Below, one piece after another: positions 1-4,633 of a DNA stretch of 9,974 nt. Positions within the stretch are counted from its first letter, which is position 1; each line of letters begins with the position of its first letter. Source of the DNA: Actinomycetota bacterium (GTDB lineage Bacteria; Actinomycetota; Thermoleophilia; Solirubrobacterales; 70-9); the NCBI GenBank assembly GCA_018268695.1, contig JAFDWD010001047.1, positions 1-9,974 on the forward strand, written 5' to 3'. A model generated the notes under the pieces. The model was not told where the DNA came from and searched no databases. It saw only the letters and a program-made list of their open reading frames with translations. Both the position numbers and the translations under genes were made by a program.

Positions 1-246
1 GCGGCGGGCGGCGAAGATCAGCACCGGGGTGAGGAAGACCACCGCGGTGTCGAGGTTGAGCACCGCGGTGACGACGGCGACGAGCAGCAGCGCCGCGCCG
101 AGCAGCGCGACTCCGCCGCCGGGCAGGCCCTGCAGCCGCGTCCCGCCCCAGGCGAAGAGGCCGTCGCGGTCGGCGAGCAGGCCGATCATGAGCAGCCCCG
201 CGATCAGGACGAAGGGGGGCCAGGATTGTTGGAGCGCGGCGGACAC
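1..246 (-). CDS. ArsB/SLC13-like membrane permease, N-terminal fragment
   Basis: The first 82 residues of an integral membrane protein that runs off the left edge. It starts at a GTG (246-244). Residues about 10-25 and 45-80 are hydrophobic and suited to membrane spans. The stretch TAVLNLDTAVVFLTPVL (about 60-76) resembles the conserved half-helix of the ion-transporter superfamily (ArsB, NhaD, SLC13), where ArsB has an N-D-A-x-x-x-x-L-T-P pattern. From family knowledge it would export or import an anion such as arsenite, citrate or a dicarboxylate; the substrate cannot be told from this fragment. There is no good Shine-Dalgarno before the GTG. A weak -10-like TAGAAG lies 7 nt upstream (259-254), so a leaderless mRNA is possible. 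The gene is divergent from the amidase cluster with almost no room between them. The superfamily call is fairly safe, the subfamily is not. Confidence 0.72.
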   Translation of the reverse strand, partial: MSAALQQSWPPFVLIAGLLMIGLLADRDGLFAWGGTRLQGLPGGGVALLGAALLLVAVVTAVLNLDTAVVFLTPVLIFAARR

Positions 247-271
247 GGCGGAGCTTCTACCCGATGACGGC

Positions 272-277
272 TAGCCT
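272..277 (+). promoter_or_regulatory. Probable -10 box of a leaderless promoter
   Basis: TAGCCT fits the actinobacterial -10 pattern TAnnnT and is followed by exactly 7 nt and then ATG at 285. This is the geometry expected when transcription starts on the first base of the start codon. No convincing TTGACA-like -35 is visible at the usual spacing. It supports 285 as the start of the small ORF and so as the head of the amidase transcript. Confidence 0.35.
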
Positions 278-284
278 TGCCCCG

Positions 285-419
285 ATGTCGATCCGCCCCG
301 ACGATCCCGACGCTCTGGTGGCCGCCGAGGTGGCCGAGCTCGAGGCGCTCGCCGCGACACTTCCCGAGGACGAGGTCGACGGCGTGCCGCCGGTCCAGGG
401 GCCCCAGGGATGGGAGTGA
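285..419 (+). CDS. Small acidic protein (44 aa) overlapping the amidase start
   Basis: A 44-residue ORF, M-S-I-R-P-D-D-P ... G-P-Q-G-W-E, rich in Ala, Glu, Asp and Val. Its stop (417-419) lies inside the amidase gene, whose ATG is at 410, so the two overlap by 10 nt and are probably translationally coupled. Only about 5 of 44 codons end in A or T, as in real genes here. The middle (residues 13-27, AAEVAELEALAATLP) should form one amphipathic helix, followed by a Pro/Gly-rich tail. Small GatC/AtzG-type proteins precede and stabilise some amidases, which suggests a partner of the amidase, but I see no clear homology and it is shorter than GatC. An in-frame ATG at 264, with GGAG 10 nt upstream, would give 51 residues; 285 is preferred because of the TAGCCT box. 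Confidence 0.5.
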   Translation: MSIRPDDPDALVAAEVAELEALAATLPEDEVDGVPPVQGPQGWE

Positions 420-1708
420 GCGCGACGGCGGTCGAGGCCGCGATCGCCGCGACGGAACGGCTGAACCCGACCCTGAACGCCTACCTGCACCTCGACCTCG
501 AAGGGGCGCGGGCCGAAGCGGCGGAGGCCGCGGCCATCGACGCCGCGGGCGGGCGGGCGGGGCCGCTCGCCGGGATGCCGATCTGCGTCAAGGACATCGT
601 CGACGTCGACGGGATGCCGACCACCGCCGGGGCCGCCGAGTGGGTCCGCCGTCCCGCCGAGGACGCGAACGTGGTCGCGCGCCTGCGGGCGGCGGGCGCG
701 GCGATCGTCGGCAAGGGCAACACCAACGAGTTCGCCTGCGGGATCGACGGGCGCAACCCGCATAAGGGCGACTGCCGCAATCCCTGGGACCCGACGCGCC
801 TCAGCGGCGGCTCCAGCTCGGGTCCGGCGGCGGCGGTCGCGGCGGGGATGGCGGGCGGCGCGGTCGGCTCCGACACCAGCGGCTCGATCCGCGTCCCCGC
901 GGCCCTCTGCGGCGTCGTCGGCATCCGCCCCACCCGCGGGCTCGTCGCCACCGAGGGCGTCGTGCCGCTCGCCTGGAGCCTCGACTCGGTCGGCCCGCTC
1001 GCCCCCGACGTGGCGACCGCGGCGCTCCTCCTCGACGTCCTCGCCGGACGCCCGCCCGAGCCCGCGCCGCGGCCCGAGGTCGCCGCCCTGCGACTGGGCG
1101 TCGCGACGACCCTCATGGGCCTCGCCGAGGAGCCGGTCGCCGACGCGCTCGACGCCGCCGTCAGGGGACTGCGCGACGCCGGCGCGGAGATCGTCGACCG
1201 CACGCTCCCCGACCTGGACCGGGCGACGGCGATCCACCGGATCGTGCAGGCCTGCGAGGTGGCCGCCGTCCACGCCCCCTGGTTCGAGCGCCAACGCGAC
1301 CGCTACGCGCCCGGCGTGCGGGCGCGGATCGAGGCGGGATACGCGCTCTCCGCCGAGGCCTACCTGCGGGCCCAGCGGCACCGCCGCCTGTTCACCCGCG
1401 CCTTCGCCGGCGCGATGGACGGGCTCGACGCGATCCTCGCCCCCGCCTCCCCGATCCTCACGCCGCCGATCGAGGCCGAGGAGGTCACGATCGGCGGCGA
1501 GCGCCGCCCCGTCCGCGAGGCCCTCCTCTCCTGCGTCTCCCCGCTCAGCCAGCTCGACTGTCCGATGGTCGCGGTCCCGGCGGGGATGCGCGAGGGACTG
1601 CCGGTCGGCCTCCAGATCATCGGCAGGCCGGGCTCCGAGGCGCTCCTGCTGCGGATCGCCGCCGCGGTCGAGTCGAACGTAGGGCCAGTCCGCCCGCCGG
1701 CCTTGTAA
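410..1708 (+). CDS. Amidase-signature family hydrolase
   Basis: 432 residues with the complete Ser-cisSer-Lys machinery of the amidase signature family: Lys61 in CVKDIVDVDG, cis-Ser135 in SGGSSSG (132-138) and nucleophile Ser159 in GSDTSGSIRVPA (153-164). The Lys-to-nucleophile (98) and Ser-to-Ser (24) spacings match GatA and FAAH. It hydrolyses a C-N bond of an amide in the cytoplasm; there is no signal peptide. It is somewhat shorter than typical GatA (about 480 aa), mainly in the C-terminal part, and no gatB or classical gatC is nearby, so a free-standing catabolic amidase (AtzE-like or general) is more likely than the tRNA amidotransferase subunit. The C-terminal PVGLQIIGRPGSEALLLRIA (about 400-420) is typical of the family. 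It overlaps the small upstream ORF by 10 nt; a GTG two codons later (416) is an alternative start. Family certain, substrate unknown. Confidence 0.93.
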   Translation: MGVSATAVEAAIAATERLNPTLNAYLHLDLEGARAEAAEAAAIDAAGGRAGPLAGMPICVKDIVDVDGMPTTAGAAEWVRRPAEDANVVARLRAAGAAIVGKGNTNEFACGIDGRNPHKGDCRNPWDPTRLSGGSSSGPAAAVAAGMAGGAVGSDTSGSIRVPAALCGVVGIRPTRGLVATEGVVPLAWSLDSVGPLAPDVATAALLLDVLAGRPPEPAPRPEVAALRLGVATTLMGLAEEPVADALDAAVRGLRDAGAEIVDRTLPDLDRATAIHRIVQACEVAAVHAPWFERQRDRYAPGVRARIEAGYALSAEAYLRAQRHRRLFTRAFAGAMDGLDAILAPASPILTPPIEAEEVTIGGERRPVREALLSCVSPLSQLDCPMVAVPAGMREGLPVGLQIIGRPGSEALLLRIAAAVESNVGPVRPPAL

Positions 1709-1722
1709 GGTCAAAACTGGGT

Positions 1723-2067
1723 ATGCGCCTGCTGATCCTCGCCGACGACCCGTCCGCCGAGACAAACCTCCGCGAGCCGCTGGAGGAGATCGTCGCGGGC
1801 GAGGATCTCGAGGTGAAGGTGGTCGCCCCGCTGCACCCCGAGTCGACGCTCGACCTTGTCACCGGGGAGATCGACGAGGCGAAGGCGGCGACCGAGGAAC
1901 GCGCCCAGGACGATGTCGGCGACGCCGACCAGCTGCTGGCGATCGGCGACGCGCTGGCCGAATTCGAAGCCGAGCACATCGTGCTCGTCGACCCCGACGA
2001 CGAAGAGCTCGCCGCCGCGGCGCGCGAGCGCTTCGCCCTCCCCGTCACGGAGTTGTCGGCGGGCTAG
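1723..2067 (+). CDS. Small acidic alpha/beta protein, USP-like, unknown function
   Basis: 114 residues, strikingly acidic (about 31 Asp/Glu against 7 Lys/Arg). The predicted pattern is strand (RLLILAD, 2-8), helix, strand (EVKVVAP, 30-36), long acidic helices (about 50-83), strand (HIVLVDP, 85-91), helix (92-104), short strand (LPVTEL). This resembles half of a universal-stress-protein/HUP-type fold; the segment around DDVGDADQLLAIGDALAEF recalls the G-D-x-x-x-A-I-x-D-A-x-x-E-F helix of such proteins. No ATP-binding glycine motif is visible, so nucleotide binding should not be assumed. It begins 14 nt after the amidase stop, so it is probably in the same transcript. An AAGG lies 12 nt upstream of the ATG, and a TAAGGT that could be a -10 box overlaps the amidase stop (1706-1711). 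The gene is real by codon bias; function is unassigned. Confidence 0.75.
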   Translation: MRLLILADDPSAETNLREPLEEIVAGEDLEVKVVAPLHPESTLDLVTGEIDEAKAATEERAQDDVGDADQLLAIGDALAEFEAEHIVLVDPDDEELAAAARERFALPVTELSAG

Positions 2068-2198
2068 TCCGGGGCGGACGTTGTGCGGGCGGTCGCGGCC
2101 GTCCGAGAGGCGGTGTCTCTTCGGTCGGTTTCGTGGCCTCCCGCGACGATCCCTCATCCCTCTCGAAGACCCGGCCGTCTCGGCCACGGCCACAGCCA

Positions 2199-2245
2199 GC
2201 CCCCTGCACGCTTGTCTCGCATAGCGAGACAAGCGTGCAGGGGGC
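2199..2245. terminator. Perfect 22-bp inverted repeat, probable bidirectional terminator
   Basis: Arms 2199-2220 and 2224-2245 are exact reverse complements (22/22) around a 3-nt centre, ATA. The arms contain CTTGTCTCGC and GCGAGACAAG. The element sits between two convergent genes (the 2067 stop and the sigma factor stop at 2292), where a shared terminator is expected. Neither side has a T-run, as is common in GC-rich actinobacteria. The rest of the 2068-2291 gap holds a weaker GC hairpin at 2087-2104 and the dyad at 2277-2291. Because the match is perfect, a repeated genomic element or protein-binding operator is also possible. Confidence 0.6.
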
Positions 2246-2276
2246 GTGGACGGGACGGGCGTGCTCGCCGCAGGGC

Positions 2277-2291
2277 CCTGGACGGTCCAGG
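2277..2291. repeat. 15-bp palindrome CCTGGAC-G-GTCCAGG abutting the sigma stop
   Basis: The arms 2277-2283 and 2285-2291 match perfectly around one central base, ending directly next to the TGA (2294-2292) of the sigma factor gene. As RNA it could fold as a 5-bp stem with a 5-nt loop. An overlapping 10-bp palindrome, CAGGGCCCTG, lies at 2271-2280. It may help terminate the sigma transcript; no T-run follows. Confidence 0.3.
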
Positions 2292-3065
2292 TCAACCCGC
2301 CGGCGTTTCCTCGGCCGCGTCGCGCAGCTTGCCGAGCGAGCGGCGCAGGAGTCGGGAGATGTGCATTTGCGAGCAGCCGATCCGCAGCGCGATCTCGGTC
2401 TGCGGCAGTTCCTCGGCGAAGCGCAGGCGGAGCACCTCCCGTTCCCGCTCGCCGAGGACCGGCAGCACCGATTCCATCGCGATGCGGTCCTCGACCAGGT
2501 CGTAGTTGCCGTCGGCACGGCCGACCCACTCCGAGCCCGATGCGTCCTCGGGGCCTTCGCCGACCGGCGGCGCGTCGAGCGACAGCGGTTTGCGGTTGTG
2601 CTGGGCCTCCAGCACCTCGAGTACCTCGGCCGCCTCGATCCCGACCTCCTCGGCCAGCTGCTCGACCGAGGGCGGGCGCCCCTGCTCGAGGGTCAGCTTC
2701 TCGGTCGCCTTCTCGACTTCGCCCATCCGGTCGTGGACCGAGCGCGGTACCCGCACCGTCCACACTTTGTCGCGGAAGTAGCGCTTCAGCTCACCGAGGA
2801 TGGTGGGCTTGGCGAAGCCCGCGAACGGCGTGCCGCGGCTCGCGTCGAAGCGGTCGACGGCGTTCAGGAGGCCGAGGCTGGCGACCTGAAGCAGGTCGTC
2901 ATAGGGCTCCGACACTCCGGCGTAGCGACTCGCCATCCGTCGCGCCAGGGGCATGTACAGCTCGACCAGCTCGGCACGGGCCGCCTGGTCGCGGTGCTCG
3001 GTGAACCGATTCCAGAGCTCGCGCTCCGAGACTCCACTGTGGGGCTCGCTGACCGTTGCGCTCAT
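2292..3065 (-). CDS. SigB/SigF-family alternative RNA polymerase sigma factor
   Basis: 257 residues, the normal length for group 3 (SigB/SigF/SigG-like) sigma factors that redirect RNA polymerase in stress or developmental programs. Region 2 spans about 37-107 and contains DDLLQVASLGLLNAVDRFD (56-74) and KPTILGELKRYFRDKVWTVR (86-105). Region 3 is about 113-163, region 4 about 200-250, with the HTH QTEIALRIGCSQMHISRLLR (222-241). The ATG at 3065 is chosen because AGGAG lies 5 nt upstream and the family N-terminus fits; the reading frame stays open farther upstream, but that part has no family similarity and crosses the structured leader. No anti-sigma (RsbW-like kinase) or anti-anti-sigma gene is adjacent, which is unusual for this family. 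The 388-nt leader carries a structured RNA candidate, suggesting control after transcription starts. Confidence 0.93.
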   Translation of the reverse strand: MSATVSEPHSGVSERELWNRFTEHRDQAARAELVELYMPLARRMASRYAGVSEPYDDLLQVASLGLLNAVDRFDASRGTPFAGFAKPTILGELKRYFRDKVWTVRVPRSVHDRMGEVEKATEKLTLEQGRPPSVEQLAEEVGIEAAEVLEVLEAQHNRKPLSLDAPPVGEGPEDASGSEWVGRADGNYDLVEDRIAMESVLPVLGEREREVLRLRFAEELPQTEIALRIGCSQMHISRLLRRSLGKLRDAAEETPAG

Positions 3066-3070
3066 CGCCT

Positions 3071-3075
3071 CTCCT
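3071..3075 (-). promoter_or_regulatory. Shine-Dalgarno of the sigma factor gene
   Basis: On the minus strand AGGAG precedes the ATG at 3065 by 5 nt (AGGCG). This fixes the sigma factor start at 3065 against the longer open frame that continues upstream. Confidence 0.7.
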
Positions 3076-3246
3076 ATCCAATGCCTTGGGAAACCTGGTT
3101 CCTCCCGATCCCGCCCATAGGCTCTGTGGAGAAGCGTGCGGGACCGGCCGATATCGACGGATCGTTGCCGTCTCGCTCGGCCTACCCGCCCACCTGAATC
3201 CGTAATCCAGCTTTCTGGAGAGTCCCCGTGCAGCTTTGGGAGCACG

Positions 3247-3273
3247 AAAAAACGACCGGGGGGACGCTCGTCG
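3247..3273 (-). terminator. T6 tract with weak hairpin, possible attenuator or ncRNA end
   Basis: On the minus strand a CGAC/GTCG stem (3273-3270 with 3256-3253, extendable by two G-U pairs) runs straight into TTTTTT (3252-3247). A T6 tract stands out in sequence this GC-rich. It lies about 40 nt after the nested fold and about 180 nt before the sigma ATG. The stem is weak, so termination efficiency is uncertain. Confidence 0.35.
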
Positions 3274-3425
3274 CCTGCCGCGCGCGTAGCCTTCGCGCTC
3301 AGAAGCTCGGTTGCGTCGCCTTTGAGACGGCCTCCCCGCTCGGCTTCCGGCGGGGCGCCGGTCTCTCCCGGTCGCAGGAACGAACCTACCCGTCTCCGGG
3401 CCGAGCGCAAGGGAGCGCCTAAGGC
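3247..3425 (-). ncRNA. Candidate structured RNA or regulatory leader upstream of the sigma gene
   Basis: Within the 388-nt gap 3066-3453, four helices nest perfectly: 3289-3293 with 3421-3425 (5 bp), 3295-3300 with 3413-3418 (6 bp), 3305-3310 with 3401-3406 (6 bp) and 3324-3330 with 3390-3396 (7 bp). They enclose three hairpins: 3334-3339/3350-3355 (6 bp, extended by 3 bp), 3358-3361/3368-3371 (4 bp) and 3374-3378/3385-3389 (5 bp). In the last one the minus strand has a G-U wobble where the plus strand would have a C-A mismatch, which mildly favours a minus-strand RNA. A 13-nt unpaired stretch, AAAGGCGACGCAA, faces only 4 nt on the other side. A T6 run ends the unit at 3247, giving about 180 nt. 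It does not match any riboswitch consensus I can recall. It could be a sigma-gene leader or a separate small RNA, for example 6S-like by size and shape. The remainder (3066-3246) holds the sigma 5' UTR and nothing else recognisable. Confidence 0.45.
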
Positions 3426-3426
3426 G

Positions 3427-3447
3427 GATCCCGCAAAACCCGGGATC
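3427..3447 (-). terminator. Terminator-like hairpin after the GST gene
   Basis: GATCCCG (3427-3433) and CGGGATC (3441-3447) form a perfect 7-bp stem with a 7-nt loop, starting 6 nt after the GST stop codon (3456-3454). Only CGCCTT follows on the minus strand, so the U-tail is poor. It separates the GST transcript from the structured element and sigma gene. Confidence 0.5.
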
Positions 3448-3453
3448 TTGCGA

Positions 3454-4047
3454 TCAGGCGGTGATCGGAACGTAACCGGGGAGCGCCCGGATCCGTCCCA
3501 ACCACTCCTCGATCGCCGCGAAGCGACCGATCTCGAAGCCGCCCTCGTGGGCCACGTGCGTGTAGGCGTAGAGGGCCAGGTCGGCGACCGTCGGGCCATC
3601 GCCGACGAAGAACTCGCGGCCGCCGAGGTGGCTCTCCATCGCCTCGAGCGCCCGGTAGCCGCCCTCCAGCTTCGCCGCCACCTCCCGCTGGTCGCCCTCG
3701 ATCCCGGCCTCGGCCCAGAACCTCAGCACCGCCACGTTGGGCTCGTGGCTGTACTGCTCGAAGAACATCCACTGGAGCACCTGCGCCCGCGCGTACCGAC
3801 CCTCCGGCAGGTACTCGGTGCCCTCGGCGAAGTACACGAGGATCGCGTCCGACTCCGCCAACGGCCGGCCGTCGTCGAGCACCAGCGTCGGCACCCACAG
3901 ACCCGGGTTCAGGCCCCCGAGGATCTCCGGCCGATCCGACCGATCGAACACGTCGACCTCCCGCCGCTCGTAGTCGATCCCGAGCAGCGAGAAGAGCAGC
4001 CGCACCTTGAAGCAGTTGCCCGACATCGGGTTGTCGTAGAGCAGCAC
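3454..4047 (-). CDS. Glutathione S-transferase family protein
   Basis: 197 residues with the two-domain GST architecture: a thioredoxin-like domain (1 to about 77) and an all-helical domain (about 85-190). Visible family marks are LYDNPMSGNCFKVRLLFSLLG (starting at residue 3) with Ser9 and Cys12 near the active-site position, VPTL (52-55) with the expected cis-Pro53, ESDAI (65-69) that would hold the gamma-glutamyl group, and the helix N-cap motif DGPTVADLALYAY (150-162). It would conjugate or reduce thiol-linked substrates in the cytoplasm. Actinobacteria often lack glutathione, so mycothiol or another thiol, or a non-detoxifying role, is possible. It starts at a GTG (4047) with no Shine-Dalgarno but with a -10 box 6 nt upstream, so it is probably leaderless. 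It is a single-gene transcript with its own terminator hairpin. Confidence 0.9.
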   Translation of the reverse strand: MLLYDNPMSGNCFKVRLLFSLLGIDYERREVDVFDRSDRPEILGGLNPGLWVPTLVLDDGRPLAESDAILVYFAEGTEYLPEGRYARAQVLQWMFFEQYSHEPNVAVLRFWAEAGIEGDQREVAAKLEGGYRALEAMESHLGGREFFVGDGPTVADLALYAYTHVAHEGGFEIGRFAAIEEWLGRIRALPGYVPITA

Positions 4048-4053
4048 GCGCGC

Positions 4054-4059
4054 AGCCTA
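4054..4059 (-). promoter_or_regulatory. Probable -10 box of a leaderless GST promoter
   Basis: TAGGCT on the minus strand (4059-4054) fits TAnnnT and is followed by 6 nt and the GTG start at 4047, as expected for a leaderless transcript. TTTCGT (4083-4078), 18 nt upstream, is at most a weak -35. Confidence 0.42.
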
Positions 4060-4076
4060 CCCGCCGTTTTGCGGGT
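4059..4076. promoter_or_regulatory. Inverted repeat ACCCGC-N6-GCGGGT in the GST promoter spacer
   Basis: The arms 4059-4064 and 4071-4076 match perfectly around CGTTTT. The dyad lies in the spacer between -10 and -35 of the proposed GST promoter and touches the -10 box, a typical place for a repressor operator. The rest of the 4048-4240 gap is clearly lower in GC (about 56% over the last 100 nt), with an AT-rich patch at 4196-4215 that may include the promoter of the plus-strand gene; no other element is evident. Confidence 0.35.
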
Positions 4077-4229
4077 GACGAAAGTCAGGCACGGGGGTGA
4101 ATCGCACCCTCCCCAGCCCTTGGGCCGGAGATGGTCCCGAGGCGCGACGTCAATCAGTGGAGACAGGCATGCCGCGAGGTGGGACTGGACGAAGAGGATA
4201 AAAATCTGATCATTTGGCTGCGAAGGTGG

Positions 4230-4236
4230 AAGGAGG
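4230..4236 (+). promoter_or_regulatory. Strong Shine-Dalgarno AAGGAGG
   Basis: AAGGAGG lies 4 nt before the ATG at 4241. It is the best ribosome binding site in the window and selects 4241 over the in-frame TTG at 4214. Confidence 0.75.
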
Positions 4237-4240
4237 ACAG

Positions 4241-4633
4241 ATGGCGATCGTGAGTTCAGACACCTCCCCCGCGCAATTGCTCGCCCGGTTTCGCGGACCC
4301 GTGACGGACACTTACCCGCTTTACCCGGAGAGGATCGGAATCGAGGTCAGGGATACACAAGGCGAGACTTGGCGGCTGGTGACCTGCGACGCGGAGTACT
4401 CACCGTCTGACCCCGAGACCCTCGTCGGAAAGACCGTCGAGAGCACGGCCCTGCATGAGGACGGGAAGCTCGTCGTCGGCTTCTCGGATGGGACCGACTT
4501 CACGGCGACACCTGTCCCGGACGAGGAGGAAGACGACATCGAGAACTGGAGCTTGTTCATGCCAGAACGGCGGGTCCTGGTCTTCGGCCCACACGGGCGC
4601 TCGCGAGTGGTCAGCGCCACAGACCCGTGCTGA
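4241..4633 (+). CDS. Conserved-looking hypothetical protein, small beta-rich, unknown function
   Basis: 130 residues with no signal peptide or membrane span. The sequence looks mostly beta: IGIEVRDTQGETWRLVT (32-48), SPSDPETLVGKTVEST (54-69), GKLVVGFSDGTDFTATP (75-91), an acidic DEEEDDIE (93-100), then WSLFMPERRVLVFGPHGR (102-119). Alternating short strands ending in W-x-L-x-x-P ... L-V-F-G-P are reminiscent of small DUF6188/immunity-type proteins found singly in actinobacteria, but this is only an impression. A hand count gives about 64% GC, below its neighbours, and codons such as ACA, CAA, TTT and ACT are more frequent, which suggests horizontal arrival. Its stop TGA (4631-4633) abuts the reverse-strand stop of E2 (4636-4634), leaving no room for a terminator. 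Confidence 0.78.
   Translation: MAIVSSDTSPAQLLARFRGPVTDTYPLYPERIGIEVRDTQGETWRLVTCDAEYSPSDPETLVGKTVESTALHEDGKLVVGFSDGTDFTATPVPDEEEDDIENWSLFMPERRVLVFGPHGRSRVVSATDPC

Noticed and set aside
410..1708. GatA subunit of the Glu-tRNA(Gln) amidotransferase
   Set aside because: The catalytic triad is shared by the whole family, but the protein is short for GatA and neither gatB nor a recognisable gatC is next to it.
257..1765. Long minus-strand open frame (502 codons) opposite the amidase
   Set aside because: Arg/Gly/Asp-rich translation without any family motif; it is the antisense shadow of a GC-rich gene with complete amidase catalytic residues.
3066..3100. SigB-type autoregulatory promoter (GTTT with GGATA) before the sigma gene
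   Set aside because: The spacing is only about 11 nt instead of about 13-17, and the -10 would overlap the Shine-Dalgarno.
2133..3197. Plus-strand open frame of 354 codons
   Set aside because: Antisense to the sigma factor and running through the 22-bp dyad; no protein-like pattern.
3320..3400. Glycine riboswitch
   Set aside because: GGGAGAGACC and a CTCAAAGG-like stretch recall it on the minus strand, but the conserved GCCGAAGG-GCAA core and CTCTCAGG are missing and the pairing scheme differs. c-di-GMP, c-di-AMP, SAM, TPP and cobalamin cores also failed by eye.
3066..3599. Upstream extension of the sigma factor reading frame
   Set aside because: The frame is open by chance; it crosses the structured element and the GST gene, and the AGGAG before 3065 together with the family N-terminus fix the start.
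4085..4125. tRNA T-arm-like sequence (GGGTG ... CACCC)
   Set aside because: The loop is only 5 nt with the wrong consensus, and no acceptor, D or anticodon arms can be placed on either strand.
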